64,000 nt of DNA from Micromonospora profundi (GCF_011927785.1 NZ_JAATJK010000001.1:3877001-3941000), one strand, 5' to 3'; counted from the stretch's first letter, positions 33,917 through 43,250 are shown. Program-made: numbers and translations. Notes: generated from the sequence alone by a model not told the origin.

Positions 33917-35717
33917 GACGGCACCCGCCGGCCGGATCACAGTGCCGGGCGGCGAGATGCTGGCCTGGTCCGACCTGCCGAAGAAGCGGCTGGCCGACGG
34001 TGGGCCCCTCGCCGCGCTGGCCGCCCGCATCGTGCCGCCCAGGGCGCGCGTCCTCCTTGCCGGCCCGCACGACCCGGCGCTGCTCGACCGACTCGCCCAC
34101 GCCGAGGTGACCTGCCTGCTGCGCAGCCATCCCGACGCGGTGGCGCTTGCCGAACGGGCCGCCCACGTGGTGGTGGGTGGCCCTGCCGGGCTGCCCGACG
34201 ACGAGACGTACGACGTCGTGATCGCCGCCGCCGGTCTCGACCCGGTGGAGTCCGTGGAGGGCGCCCGGCTCGGCTGGGACGGCGTGCTGGCCCGGCTGGT
34301 CGCGGCGGTACGGCCCGGCGGCGCGCTGCTGCTGCGCCTGGACAACCCGCTCGGGCTGCACCGGCTCGTCGACACCACCCCCTGGTACGCCGCCCGCGAC
34401 GACTCCGCCTGGGTGATCGGCGGGGTGCTGGACCAGAGCCATCCGGCCAACCGGGACCAGTTGCGCGAGCGGCTGGTCAGTGCCGGGCTGCACCCGACGG
34501 CGTGCTGGGCCGCGTACCCCGTCGGGGGTGCCGCGACGGCGCTGCTCGCCGCCGACCAGCTCGGCCGGGGCGCGGGCTCCGGGCTGCTCGACGCGGTGCT
34601 GCACGGCGCCTGCGCCGGGCTCACCGGCACGGCGACGGTGCTCCAGGACCCGGCGCGGCTGGCGGTCGACGCGCTGCACGCCGGGCGCGCCGCCGACCTC
34701 GCGCCCGGCTGGCTCACGCTCGCCCGCCGCCCCGGCGGCCCTGATCTGCCCGCCGACGGCGACCTACCGGTGGCGCTGGTGCAGACCGGGCCGCCCGGCA
34801 CCGGCGTGCTGGAGGTCCTGGACGGTCCGTCGGGCTGGCGGTGGGGCCGCGCCACAGGGACCGACACGAAAGCGCCGGCCGCGCCGTTCGCCAGCCGCGA
34901 GGCCGCGTACCGGGACCTCGACGCCCTGTCCGGGCCCGTGCCGCCCGGACGGCTGCTGCGCACCCTGCTGCTCGACGCCGCGCTGCGCCGCGACCTGACG
35001 ACGCTACGCACGCTGCTGCGCGGGTACGCGGCCTGGCTCGCCGACCACGCCGACGCCGACGGCCGGCTCACCGGCGCGCTCGCGCTGGCCAGCGCCGACA
35101 ACGTGGTGGTCAGCGACGCCGGCTACGCGGTGCTCGACCCGAGCTGGCGGGCCACCGACGCGCTGCCCGGCGACGTGGTCCTGGCCCGTGGGCTGTGGCG
35201 CTTCGCGGCGGGCCTGCTCACCGGCGGGTACGCCAACCCGTGGCCGTCCACAGTCGACGTGGCGGGCCTGACAGTGGTCCTCGGCGGCCTCGCCGACCGG
35301 GACCTGGACCGGGCGACAGTGGCCGAGGCGGTACGGGCCGAGGCGGCGATCACGGCGGCCCTGCACGGCCTGGACGCCGACGGCCAGGCCAACCTCGCTG
35401 CCGAGCTACGTGCCGTCGAGCCGACCGACCCCCCGATCGGCACGCACAGCTACCAGCAGGTACGGGAGGCGTGGCTGCGCCAGCGCGAGGAGATCAGCCG
35501 TCTCGTGGCGCTGACCAGGTGGACCGAGGAACTGCTCACCTCCCGGGAGCGGGCGCTACGCCGCGCCGAGGCGAAGATCGGCCTGCTCAGCGGCTCCATC
35601 AGCTATCGCGTCGGCCGGCTGGCCATCACGCCCGCCCGGCTGGCCAAACGCGGCGCCCGTGCCGCCAAACGCCGGGCGCGCGCCGCGCTCGCCCCCAAAC
35701 AGGAGGAGCAGCAGTGA
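33906..35717 (+). CDS. Unknown protein: Rossmann-like N-terminal part, C-terminal coiled coil
   Basis: The 603-residue protein is not recognised. Residues about 45-165 have the spacing of a methyltransferase-type Rossmann fold (RVLLAGPHDPALLDRLA, then YDVVIAAAGLD, and RPGGALLLRLDN), though the glycine loop is not canonical. Residues 200-500 are Ala/Leu/Arg-rich and helical, and 505-570 form a probable coiled coil ending in a basic tail. There is no signal peptide or membrane helix. The GTG start overlaps the previous stop by 11 bases, and its own stop overlaps the next start (GTGA). A modifying or scaffold protein of the glycan assembly is a guess from its position only. Confidence 0.7.
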   Translation: MKTETAPAGRITVPGGEMLAWSDLPKKRLADGGPLAALAARIVPPRARVLLAGPHDPALLDRLAHAEVTCLLRSHPDAVALAERAAHVVVGGPAGLPDDETYDVVIAAAGLDPVESVEGARLGWDGVLARLVAAVRPGGALLLRLDNPLGLHRLVDTTPWYAARDDSAWVIGGVLDQSHPANRDQLRERLVSAGLHPTACWAAYPVGGAATALLAADQLGRGAGSGLLDAVLHGACAGLTGTATVLQDPARLAVDALHAGRAADLAPGWLTLARRPGGPDLPADGDLPVALVQTGPPGTGVLEVLDGPSGWRWGRATGTDTKAPAAPFASREAAYRDLDALSGPVPPGRLLRTLLLDAALRRDLTTLRTLLRGYAAWLADHADADGRLTGALALASADNVVVSDAGYAVLDPSWRATDALPGDVVLARGLWRFAAGLLTGGYANPWPSTVDVAGLTVVLGGLADRDLDRATVAEAVRAEAAITAALHGLDADGQANLAAELRAVEPTDPPIGTHSYQQVREAWLRQREEISRLVALTRWTEELLTSRERALRRAEAKIGLLSGSISYRVGRLAITPARLAKRGARAAKRRARAALAPKQEEQQ

Positions 35718-36541
35718 CCGGCGACAGCCACGCCCGGGTGACTCCCGCCGGGACGCTTGGGACGGCTCCGACGGCCGACACGGGGGTGACCGTCGGGGCG
35801 CAAGCCGCCGGGGCGCGCATTGTCGGGATCGTGCAGGCCCGGATGGGGTCGTCGCGGCTGCCGGGCAAGGTGCTCCGGCCGCTCGCCGGCCGGTCCGTGC
35901 TGGGCCGGGTGGTGCGGGCCGCCCGCGACAGCGGCGTCCTCGCCGACCTTGTGGTCGCCACCAGCACGGACGCTGTCGACGACGCGGTGGCGGCCGAGTG
36001 CGAGCGACTGGACGTGCCCTGCCACCGGGGGCCCGTCGACGACGTGCTCGGCCGGTTCGTGGGTGCCCTGGTGGCGCACCCGGGTGACGCGGTCATGCGG
36101 TTCACCGCCGACTGCCCACTGCTCGACCCGGAGATCATCACGCTTGTCGCCTCCGTGTACCGGGCGGTGCCCGGTCTGGACTACGCGAGCACGTCGATCG
36201 CCCGTACGCTGCCGCGAGGGCTGGACGTCGAGATCATCCGCGCGGAGACGCTACGTACCCTCGGCCGGCTCGCCACCGGGCACCACAGGGTGCACGTGAC
36301 CTCGTACGCGTACACCCATCCGGAGCTGTTCCGGGTGCTCGGGGTTACCCTCACGCCGGACCGCTCGGCGCTGCGGCTGACCCTCGACACCGAGCAGGAC
36401 TGGGCGCTGGTGAGTGCGGTGACCGACCACTTCGGCGACGTCAGCGTGCCGCTGGCCAGGCTCGCGGACTGGCTGGACGGGCAGCCCCGGCTGCGGGCGC
36501 TCAACGCCGACGTACAGCAGAAGCGGTTGGAGGAGTCCTGA
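35714..36541 (+). CDS. pseF: SpsF/NeuA-like cytidylyltransferase, CMP-pseudaminic acid synthetase
   Basis: The 275-residue nucleotidyltransferase contains IVGIVQARMGSSRLPGKVLR (about residues 36-55), the signature of the SpsF branch (COG1861) of the CMP-sugar transferases, then RFTADCPLLDPEII and a C-terminal RLTLDTEQDWALV block. In this operon, the activation of pseudaminic acid with CTP is the missing step, so PseF is the likely role. The first 34 residues are a low-complexity extension; a GTG at 35786 would remove 24 of them, but the GTG at 35714 forms the GTGA overlap used elsewhere in the operon. It is followed by pseG, whose start overlaps its stop. Confidence 0.88.
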   Translation: MTGDSHARVTPAGTLGTAPTADTGVTVGAQAAGARIVGIVQARMGSSRLPGKVLRPLAGRSVLGRVVRAARDSGVLADLVVATSTDAVDDAVAAECERLDVPCHRGPVDDVLGRFVGALVAHPGDAVMRFTADCPLLDPEIITLVASVYRAVPGLDYASTSIARTLPRGLDVEIIRAETLRTLGRLATGHHRVHVTSYAYTHPELFRVLGVTLTPDRSALRLTLDTEQDWALVSAVTDHFGDVSVPLARLADWLDGQPRLRALNADVQQKRLEES

Positions 36542-37596
36542 GCACGCTCCGCGTCGGACTGCGCTGCGACGCCGGGCCGCGGCGCGGCGTCGGCCACCTC
36601 GTCCGCTGCCTGGCGCTCGCCGAGGAGTTCCTGGCGCGCGGCGCCCACGTGGCGGTGTTCGGCACTGTGGAGCGGGTCGACTGGGCCACCGCCGAGCTGG
36701 CCGCACGGGGCATCCCCCTGCACCCGGGCCCCGAGTCGCCGGCCGGGCTTGTCGAGGCGGCCCGCCGGCACGACCTGGACGTGCTTGTGCTCGACTCCTA
36801 CGAACTGGATCCCGCCGGAGCGGGCGCGCTGCGCGCCGCCGGGGTGTTCACAGTCGCCCTGATCGACGGAGACTCCCGAGGTCAGGACGCGGACCTCTAC
36901 CTCGACCAGAACTTCGGGGCGAGGCTTCCCGAACTGGCCGGGCGACTGCTCGCCGGCAGCGACTACGCCCTGCTGCGCGACTCGGTCGTGACCGCCCGAC
37001 CGCCGGCACCTCGGCCCGCCGAGACCGTGAGCCGGCCCCGGGTGCTGGCCTTCTTCGGCGGCACCGACGCCCTCGGCGCTGCTCCGCTGCTGACCCGGGT
37101 GCTGGTGGCCACCGGACACCCCATGGACCTCACTGTCGTCGTCGGGCGACCCGAGATCGAGGCGGAGCTGGAGGACATCACCCCCGGGCGAGGGCAGGTC
37201 ATCCGTACCGTCCCGCCCACCGGCTCACTACCGTCGCTGATCACCGAGGTGGACCTGGTGGTGAGCGCTGCCGGCACCTCGACGTGGGAGCTGTGCTGCC
37301 TCGGCGCACCCGCCGCGCTGGTCTGCGTGGTCGACAACCAACGCGAGTCGTACGCCCGGGTGGTCCAGCACGGCCTGGCCGCCGGCCTCGGTGAGCTGCC
37401 GGAGCTGGCCGAGGCCGGCCTCGCGGGGCGTACCGCGCGGGCCTCGGCGGCGCGAACAGTGCATGGGCTGCTCAGCTCCCCGCAACGCCGGGCAGCGCTT
37501 GCCGCCCGGGCCTGGTCCGCCGTCGACGGGAAAGGCCGGGCGAGGGTCGTCGACGCGGTGTTCGAGGCGCTTCGCCCGGCGGCCCTACGCGGCTGA
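36538..37596 (+). CDS. pseG: UDP-2,4-diacetamido-2,4,6-trideoxy-beta-L-altropyranose hydrolase
   Basis: This enzyme (352 residues from the chosen start) removes UDP from the N-acylated sugar before condensation by PseI. The essential N-terminal motif is LRCDAG..RGVGHLVRCLALA (residues about 8-28), and the SAAGTSTWELCCLGAPAALV block near residue 245 is typical of the MurG-like fold. The first ATG/GTG/TTG in frame is at 36649, which would delete the N-terminal motif. In frame upstream there is only CTG at 36538, which forms a CTGA overlap with the pseF stop and has GGAGGA a few bases before it. I therefore call a CTG start. It ends the operon. Confidence 0.88.
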   Translation: MSTLRVGLRCDAGPRRGVGHLVRCLALAEEFLARGAHVAVFGTVERVDWATAELAARGIPLHPGPESPAGLVEAARRHDLDVLVLDSYELDPAGAGALRAAGVFTVALIDGDSRGQDADLYLDQNFGARLPELAGRLLAGSDYALLRDSVVTARPPAPRPAETVSRPRVLAFFGGTDALGAAPLLTRVLVATGHPMDLTVVVGRPEIEAELEDITPGRGQVIRTVPPTGSLPSLITEVDLVVSAAGTSTWELCCLGAPAALVCVVDNQRESYARVVQHGLAAGLGELPELAEAGLAGRTARASAARTVHGLLSSPQRRAALAARAWSAVDGKGRARVVDAVFEALRPAALRG

Positions 37597-37710
37597 CGCC
37601 GCCCCGGCGCCGCGTGACCCTCATGATCGCCGCCCTCCTCCGCATGATCACGCTCGCGGGGGCGGTGCGGTAATAGCACGGGTGTACTAATGGGCTGCTA
37701 GGGTGGCCGC

Positions 37711-38346
37711 ATGACGCAGGCCTCCTACCAGCCGTCGATGCTCGACCTCGCCGACGCCGGGCCGACAGTGGGGCCGCTGCCCGGCCAGATCCGCAGGCAC
37801 CACCTCAGCCGGGGCGCGTGGGTCGACCAGCTGCCCGGCTGGGTGCGCGGCTCCGACGCGGTGCTCGACACCCTGCTCAGCGAGGTGCCCTGGCGTGCCG
37901 AGCGACGCACCATGTACGACAGCGAGGTCGACGTGCCCCGCCTGCTCTGCTGGTACGCCGCCGACCGGCCACTGCCGCACCCTGTGCTCACCGCCGCACG
38001 GGAAGCCCTGACCCGGCACTACGCCCCCGAGCTGGGCGAGCCGTTCGTGACCGCCGGCATGTGCCTCTACCGCTCCGGGCGGGACAGCGTCGCCTGGCAC
38101 GGCGACACCATCGGCCGCTCCGCGCACAGCGACACCATCGTCGCGATCGTGTCGTTCGGCTCGCCCCGACCACTGCTGCTGCGTCCGCGCGGCGGCGGCG
38201 ACAGCCTCCGTTTCCCGGTGGGCCACGGCGACCTGATCGTGATGGGCGGCTCCTGCCAACGCACCTGGGAACACGCGATCCCCAAGACCACCCGTCCTGT
38301 CGGCCCGCGGGTGAGTGTCCAGTTCCGCCCCGTCAACGTGGCCTGA
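37711..38346 (+). CDS. alkB: AlkB-type Fe(II)/2-oxoglutarate dioxygenase
   Basis: The 211-residue protein belongs to the AlkB family, which repairs alkylated bases in DNA and RNA by oxidative demethylation. Iron ligands can be read as His about 130 and Asp about 132 (WHGD) and His about 188 (WEHAIPKT), and the 2-oxoglutarate-binding arginines as Arg about 200 and Arg about 206 (RVSVQFRP). The NRY-like substrate lid is less conserved. The region upstream contains TACTAATGGGCTGCTAGGGT, a possible promoter. The gene converges with the topoisomerase gene, 12 bases separating the stops. Confidence 0.92.
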   Translation: MTQASYQPSMLDLADAGPTVGPLPGQIRRHHLSRGAWVDQLPGWVRGSDAVLDTLLSEVPWRAERRTMYDSEVDVPRLLCWYAADRPLPHPVLTAAREALTRHYAPELGEPFVTAGMCLYRSGRDSVAWHGDTIGRSAHSDTIVAIVSFGSPRPLLLRPRGGGDSLRFPVGHGDLIVMGGSCQRTWEHAIPKTTRPVGPRVSVQFRPVNVA

Positions 38347-38358
38347 CCCTCCCCGGGG

Positions 38359-40842
38359 TCAGTCGCGCTCCACCAGGTGACCCAGGACCGTCGGGCCGAG
38401 GATCACCGCGAAGCCGCTGCCGTCGCGGCGGGGATCGGCTGTGGGCAGCTCGACAGGTTCGCCGGTGCCGGTCGCGCCGACCGGGCGCGGCCCCACCCAG
38501 GCGACAGCAACGTCCGTCTCGTCCTTGAGGAAGCGGTGCGCCCGCACGCCGCCGGTCGCCCGGCCCTTCGCCGGGTACGCCTTGAACGGCGTCACCTTGA
38601 CCGTCGCACCTGTGGACGTCACGACCATCGGCTCACCGTGCCCCGGATCGTCGGTGCGCACCGCCCCGAAGAAGACCACCCGCGCCCCGGCCGGCAGGTT
38701 GATGCCCGCCATCCCGCCGCCCTTGAGGCCCTGCGGACGGACCAGCCCGGCGGCGAAGCGCAACAGCGACGCCTCCGAGGTGACGAATGTCAGCGTCTCG
38801 GAGCCGTCGGTCAGCCAGGTCGCCCCGACCACCTCGTCGCCGTCGCGCAGGCCGATCACCTCGAACTCGTCGGACCGTACCGGCCACTCGGGCGAGCAGA
38901 TCTTCACCGCGCCCTGCCGGGTGCCAAGCGCCAGCCCGGGTGAGCCCTCCGCCGGGCCGCCGAGCGGGGCCAGGCCGACAACCGTCTCCCCCGCCTCCAG
39001 CGGCACCAGCTCGGCGGCGGACATGCCGCCCCGCAGCGACACCGTGCCGGCCTGCTCGGGCAACACCGGCAGCGGCAACACGTCGATCTTGAAGGCCCGG
39101 CCGGCGCTCGTCACCAGGAGCACGCGGCCACGGGCCGTGGAGTGCACGATCGCGCGTACCGTGTCGTGCTTGACCCGGCCGTTGCGCCGGCGCCCCTCGG
39201 CGCTCTCCTCCGACTCGGCAGCGGTCCGGGCGACCAGCCCGGTCGCGGAGAGAATCACCTGGCACGGATCGTCGGCGACCTCCAGCGGGCCGGCCGGCGC
39301 GGACGCGGCAAGCACCTCCTTGAGGTCACCGTCGACGAGCGTGGTGCGACGCTCCGCGCCGAACTGCTTGACCACTGCCGCCAGCTCGTCGGAGACGACC
39401 TTCTTGAGCACCCGCTCGTCGTCCAGGATCGTGGACAGCTCGGCGATCTCGGCACGCAGACGCTCCTGCTCGGCCTCCAACTCGAGCCTGTCGAACTTCG
39501 TCAACCGGCGCAGCGGAGTGTCCAGGATGTAGGTGGCCTGGATGTCGGAGAGGCCGAACTGGCTCATCAGCCCGTCCTTGGCGGCCTGCGCGTCGTCGCT
39601 GCCCCGGATCAGCCGGACCACCCGGTCGATGTCCAGCAACGCGATCAGCAGACCGTCGACCAGGTGCAGCCGCTCCTGACGCTTGCGGCGGCGGAACGTG
39701 GTGCGCCTGGTGACCACCTCGTACCGGTGGGCCAGGAAGACCTCCAACAACGCCTTCAACCCGAGGGTACGGGGCTGGCCGTCGACCAGGACCAGGTTGT
39801 TGACGCCGAACGACTGCTCCAGCGGGGTGAGCCGGTAGAGGTCGGCGAGCAGCGCCTGCGGGTTGACCCCCACCTTGCACTCGACGACGAGCCGGGTGCC
39901 GCTCTCGCGGTCGGTGAGGTCCTTGACGTCGGCGATCCCGGTCAGCCGCTTGGTCTTGGTGACCTCGTTGGTGATCGCCGCGATGACCTTCTCCGCGCCG
40001 ACACCGTAGGGCAACTCCACCACTGTGATCGCCTGGCGGCCCCGGCTGCCCTCCAGCGGGCCGATCTCCACCTTGCCGCGCATCCGCACGACGCCACGCC
40101 CGGTCTCGTACGCGCGGCGCACCTCGTCCAGGCCGAGCAGCACGCCACCGGTGGGCAGGTCGGGGCCGGGGACGAACTCCATGAGCTTGTCCAGAGTGGC
40201 GTCCGGGTGGTTGATGAGCCAGCGGGCGGCGGAGACCACCTCGGCCAGGTTGTGCGGGATCATGTTCGTGGCCATACCGACCGCGATCCCGGACGCACCG
40301 TTGACAAGCAGGTTGGGGAAGGCCGCCGGCAACACCGTCGGCTGCGTCAGCGAGCCGTCGTAGTTGGGCTCGACGTCGACGGTGTCCTCGCCCAGCTCAC
40401 CGACGAGCAGCATCGCCTCGCGGGACATCCGCGCTTCGGTGTAACGCGAGGCAGCCGGTCCATCGTCTGGGGACCCAAAATTTCCATGCCCGTCGATGAG
40501 TGGCACGTTGAGCGAGAAGTCCTGCGCGAGGCGGACCATGGCGTCGTAGATCGCCGTGTCACCGTGCGGATGGTACTTACCCATCGCATCCCCGACAATT
40601 CGGGCAGACTTCACGTGGCCGCGGTCGGGGCGGTAGCCCTGCTCGTACATCGACCAGAGGATGCGCCGGTGCACGGGCTTGAGGCCGTCGCGGGCGTCGG
40701 GCAGGGCGCGGGAGTGGATGACCGAGAACGCGTACTCCAGGTAGGAGTCGGACACCTCGGTGACCAGCGGATTGTCGAAGACCCGCGCGCCAGCCTGGTC
40801 GAACGAGGAGAGATCGACCTTGTTGTCCTTACGGCGTGCCAT
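38359..40842 (-). CDS. parC: Type IIA DNA topoisomerase subunit A (ParC/GyrA-like)
   Basis: The 827-residue subunit has the breakage-reunion domain with catalytic Tyr about 134 in AASRYTEARM, the KYHPHGDTAIYD helix that forms the quinolone-binding region (Thr about 96 at the position of E. coli GyrA Ser83), the QVVELPYGV-like GAD region, and a C-terminal six-bladed beta-pinwheel domain with imperfect repeats. It is not the canonical actinobacterial gyrA, which normally lies near the replication origin with gyrB and dnaA; actinomycetes often have a second pair (called parX/parY in Streptomyces). The gene follows subunit B by 32 bases on the same strand. Confidence 0.93.
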   Translation of the reverse strand: MARRKDNKVDLSSFDQAGARVFDNPLVTEVSDSYLEYAFSVIHSRALPDARDGLKPVHRRILWSMYEQGYRPDRGHVKSARIVGDAMGKYHPHGDTAIYDAMVRLAQDFSLNVPLIDGHGNFGSPDDGPAASRYTEARMSREAMLLVGELGEDTVDVEPNYDGSLTQPTVLPAAFPNLLVNGASGIAVGMATNMIPHNLAEVVSAARWLINHPDATLDKLMEFVPGPDLPTGGVLLGLDEVRRAYETGRGVVRMRGKVEIGPLEGSRGRQAITVVELPYGVGAEKVIAAITNEVTKTKRLTGIADVKDLTDRESGTRLVVECKVGVNPQALLADLYRLTPLEQSFGVNNLVLVDGQPRTLGLKALLEVFLAHRYEVVTRRTTFRRRKRQERLHLVDGLLIALLDIDRVVRLIRGSDDAQAAKDGLMSQFGLSDIQATYILDTPLRRLTKFDRLELEAEQERLRAEIAELSTILDDERVLKKVVSDELAAVVKQFGAERRTTLVDGDLKEVLAASAPAGPLEVADDPCQVILSATGLVARTAAESEESAEGRRRNGRVKHDTVRAIVHSTARGRVLLVTSAGRAFKIDVLPLPVLPEQAGTVSLRGGMSAAELVPLEAGETVVGLAPLGGPAEGSPGLALGTRQGAVKICSPEWPVRSDEFEVIGLRDGDEVVGATWLTDGSETLTFVTSEASLLRFAAGLVRPQGLKGGGMAGINLPAGARVVFFGAVRTDDPGHGEPMVVTSTGATVKVTPFKAYPAKGRATGGVRAHRFLKDETDVAVAWVGPRPVGATGTGEPVELPTADPRRDGSGFAVILGPTVLGHLVERD

Positions 40843-40874
40843 GACTCAGATCTCCACTCGAACGAAACGGGTGC

Positions 40875-42932
40875 TCATGCGTCGATCGCTTCCCGGTCGA
40901 CGCGGTCGGCGGAGTCGATCAGCCAGTTACGGCGCGGCTCGACCTTCTCCCCCATCAGCAGTTCGAGGATCCGCTCGGCGGCGTCCACGTCCTCGATGGT
41001 GATCCGGCGTACGGCCCGGGTGGCCGGGTTCATCGTGGTGTCCCACAGCTCGTCGGCGTCCATCTCACCGAGACCCTTGAAGCGCGGGATGGGGGTGACG
41101 ATCTGCTTGCCGGCCTTCTCCAGCTTGCGGACCGTCGTCTCCATCTCGGCCTGCGTGTAGGTGTAGACCGTCTGCGGGTTGCGCCCCTTGGTGGTGATCT
41201 TGTGCAGGGGCGGCATCGCGGCGTAGAGCCGACCCGCCTCGATCAACGGCCGCATGTAGCGGGCGAAGAGGGTGATCAGCAGGGTACGGATGTGCGCGCC
41301 GTCCACGTCGGCGTCGGCCATGATCAGCACGCGGCCGTAGCGCAGCGCGGACAGGTCGAAGGTGCGCCCCGAGCCGGCCCCGAGCACCTGGACGATTGCC
41401 GCGCACTCGGCGTTGTCCAGAACCTGCTGGAGGTTGGCCTTCTGCACGTTGAGGATCTTGCCCCGGATCGGCAGCAGCGCCTGGTATTCCGAGGAGCGGG
41501 CCATCCGGCTCGTGCCGAGCGCGCTGTCGCCCTCCACGATGAACAGTTCGCTGCGTTCGACGCCGGTGGCCCGGCAGTCGACGAGCTTCGGCGGCATCGA
41601 CGCGCCCTCCAGGGCGGTCTTGCGCCGGGCCGCGTCCTTCTGTTGCTTCTGGGTGAGCCGCACCCGCGCCGCGTCGACGATCTTCTGCAGGACGACGCGC
41701 GCCTCGGCCTTTGTGCGCCGGTCCTCCAGCCAGGCCTTGACGTGCGCGTCGACGAGGCTCTGGAGCACCTTTGTGATGCCTGTGGTGGACAGCTCGTCCT
41801 TGGTCTGCGAGGTGAACTGCGGCTCAGGGATCCGCACGTGCACGACAGCGGTCATGCCCTCCAGGACGTCGTCCAGGGTGGGCGGCTCCTCCTTGGCCTT
41901 GAGCAGCCCTCGGGTGTTGCGGACGGCGTCGGCGAGGGAGCGGACCAGCGCGCGCTCGAAGCCCTTGCGGTGCGTGCCGCCGTGCGCGTTGCGGATCGTG
42001 TTGGTGAAGCACTCGACGGTGCGCTCATAGCCGGTGCCCCAGCGGAACGCCACCTCGACCTCAGCGCGACGCTGCACGTTGGACTGCATGACACCGTTGG
42101 CGTCGGCGGCGTTCTCCCGGTACGTCCCCTCGCCGTTGACAAGCAGGATGCCGGAGACGGGCCGGTCGCCGGCCGGGGCGAGGAACTCCACCATGTCGCT
42201 GAGCCCGTTGGGGTAGTGGAACCGCTCCTCGGCGGGCGTCTCGCCGGTCAGGTCCCGCAGCAGGTACGTCACGCCGGGGACCAGGAACGCGGTGTTGCGC
42301 AGCTTCATCCGGACCGCGTCGACGTCGAGCGCGGCGCCGGTCTCGAAGTAGCGGGCGTCGTGCCACCAGCGGATCGAGGTGCCGGTGGGCTGGCCGCGCT
42401 TCATCTTGCCGGTCACCTGGAGGCCGGGGCCTGCGGTGAACGGGGCGTCCGGACCGTCGCCGTCGAAGACGCCCGGGACGCCATGCCGGAACGACATCGC
42501 GTGGATCTTGCCGGCCCTGCGGACCGTCACGTCGAAGCGGCGCGACAGCGCGTTGACCGCCGAGGCGCCGACGCCGTGCAGGCCGCCGGAGGTCTTGTAG
42601 CCGGAGCCGCCGAACTTGCCGCCGGCGTGCAGCCGGGTCAGCACCAGCTCGACGCCGGAGATGCCGGACTTGGCGTGCACGTCGGTGGGGATGCCCCGGC
42701 CGTCGTCGTCGACCTGCACCGAGCCGTCGGCGTGCAGGATCACCTCGACGTTGCTGGCGTGACCGGCGACGCCCTCGTCGGTCGAGTTGTCGAGGATCTC
42801 GTTGACGAGGTGACCCACGCCACGGCTGTCGGTGGAGCCGATGTACATGCCGGGCCGCTTGCGTACAGCGTCCAGCCCCTCAAGGTGGGTGAGGTCATCG
42901 GCCCCGTACAGGGTGTCAGGCTCTGCGGTCAA
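40875..42932 (-). CDS. parE: Type IIA DNA topoisomerase subunit B (ParE/GyrB-like)
   Basis: The 685-residue ATPase subunit has RKRPGMYIGST near residue 24, the GHKL ATP-binding motifs NEILDNSTDEG and DDGRGIPTD, KTSGGLHGVG, the TOPRIM domain with EGDSALG near residue 466 and DADVDGAHI about 540, and the C-terminal PRFKGLGEM. Together with the A subunit downstream it would form a second topoisomerase II that decatenates chromosomes. The TTG start is fixed by GGGGAG nine bases upstream and by the family N-terminus. The upstream 318 bases are shared with the divergent SGNH hydrolase gene. Confidence 0.94.
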   Translation of the reverse strand: MTAEPDTLYGADDLTHLEGLDAVRKRPGMYIGSTDSRGVGHLVNEILDNSTDEGVAGHASNVEVILHADGSVQVDDDGRGIPTDVHAKSGISGVELVLTRLHAGGKFGGSGYKTSGGLHGVGASAVNALSRRFDVTVRRAGKIHAMSFRHGVPGVFDGDGPDAPFTAGPGLQVTGKMKRGQPTGTSIRWWHDARYFETGAALDVDAVRMKLRNTAFLVPGVTYLLRDLTGETPAEERFHYPNGLSDMVEFLAPAGDRPVSGILLVNGEGTYRENAADANGVMQSNVQRRAEVEVAFRWGTGYERTVECFTNTIRNAHGGTHRKGFERALVRSLADAVRNTRGLLKAKEEPPTLDDVLEGMTAVVHVRIPEPQFTSQTKDELSTTGITKVLQSLVDAHVKAWLEDRRTKAEARVVLQKIVDAARVRLTQKQQKDAARRKTALEGASMPPKLVDCRATGVERSELFIVEGDSALGTSRMARSSEYQALLPIRGKILNVQKANLQQVLDNAECAAIVQVLGAGSGRTFDLSALRYGRVLIMADADVDGAHIRTLLITLFARYMRPLIEAGRLYAAMPPLHKITTKGRNPQTVYTYTQAEMETTVRKLEKAGKQIVTPIPRFKGLGEMDADELWDTTMNPATRAVRRITIEDVDAAERILELLMGEKVEPRRNWLIDSADRVDREAIDA

Positions 42933-43250
42933 CTGGTCGTACTCCCCGGTCTCGGCGGTGTGCAGCCGGTCACCGGCGACATCAGCCGGCGTGGCGCGCC
43001 GCAGCGAGCCTAGCCGGAGGCTGAGACATCAGCTGTAGGCCCCGCGCGACCCGCCGGGCCCGGACCTCACGGACGTGAGCAACCTGACAGCCCGCCACCT
43101 CGCCGCACGGGCGCTCCGCAGGGTTCGAGGGTGCAGTCCTTGTGTGTCCTTCATCGAACGAATCCGTTACAGGCCATTGACGTCCGTCGCACGCGGGTGA
43201 TGTGATCGCGCTCTCAGAGAATCTTTCATCTTTCGATGGATGGGAGCCCC
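42933..43250. other. Divergent intergenic region, candidate promoter for the SGNH hydrolase
   Basis: These 318 bases hold no coding ORF. TTGACG at 43177-43182 with a weaker ATGTGA at 43200-43205 (17-base spacing) could be a promoter for the hydrolase gene. An unusually A/T-rich stretch follows at 43215-43240. No clear promoter for the topoisomerase operon was found. Confidence 0.4.
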
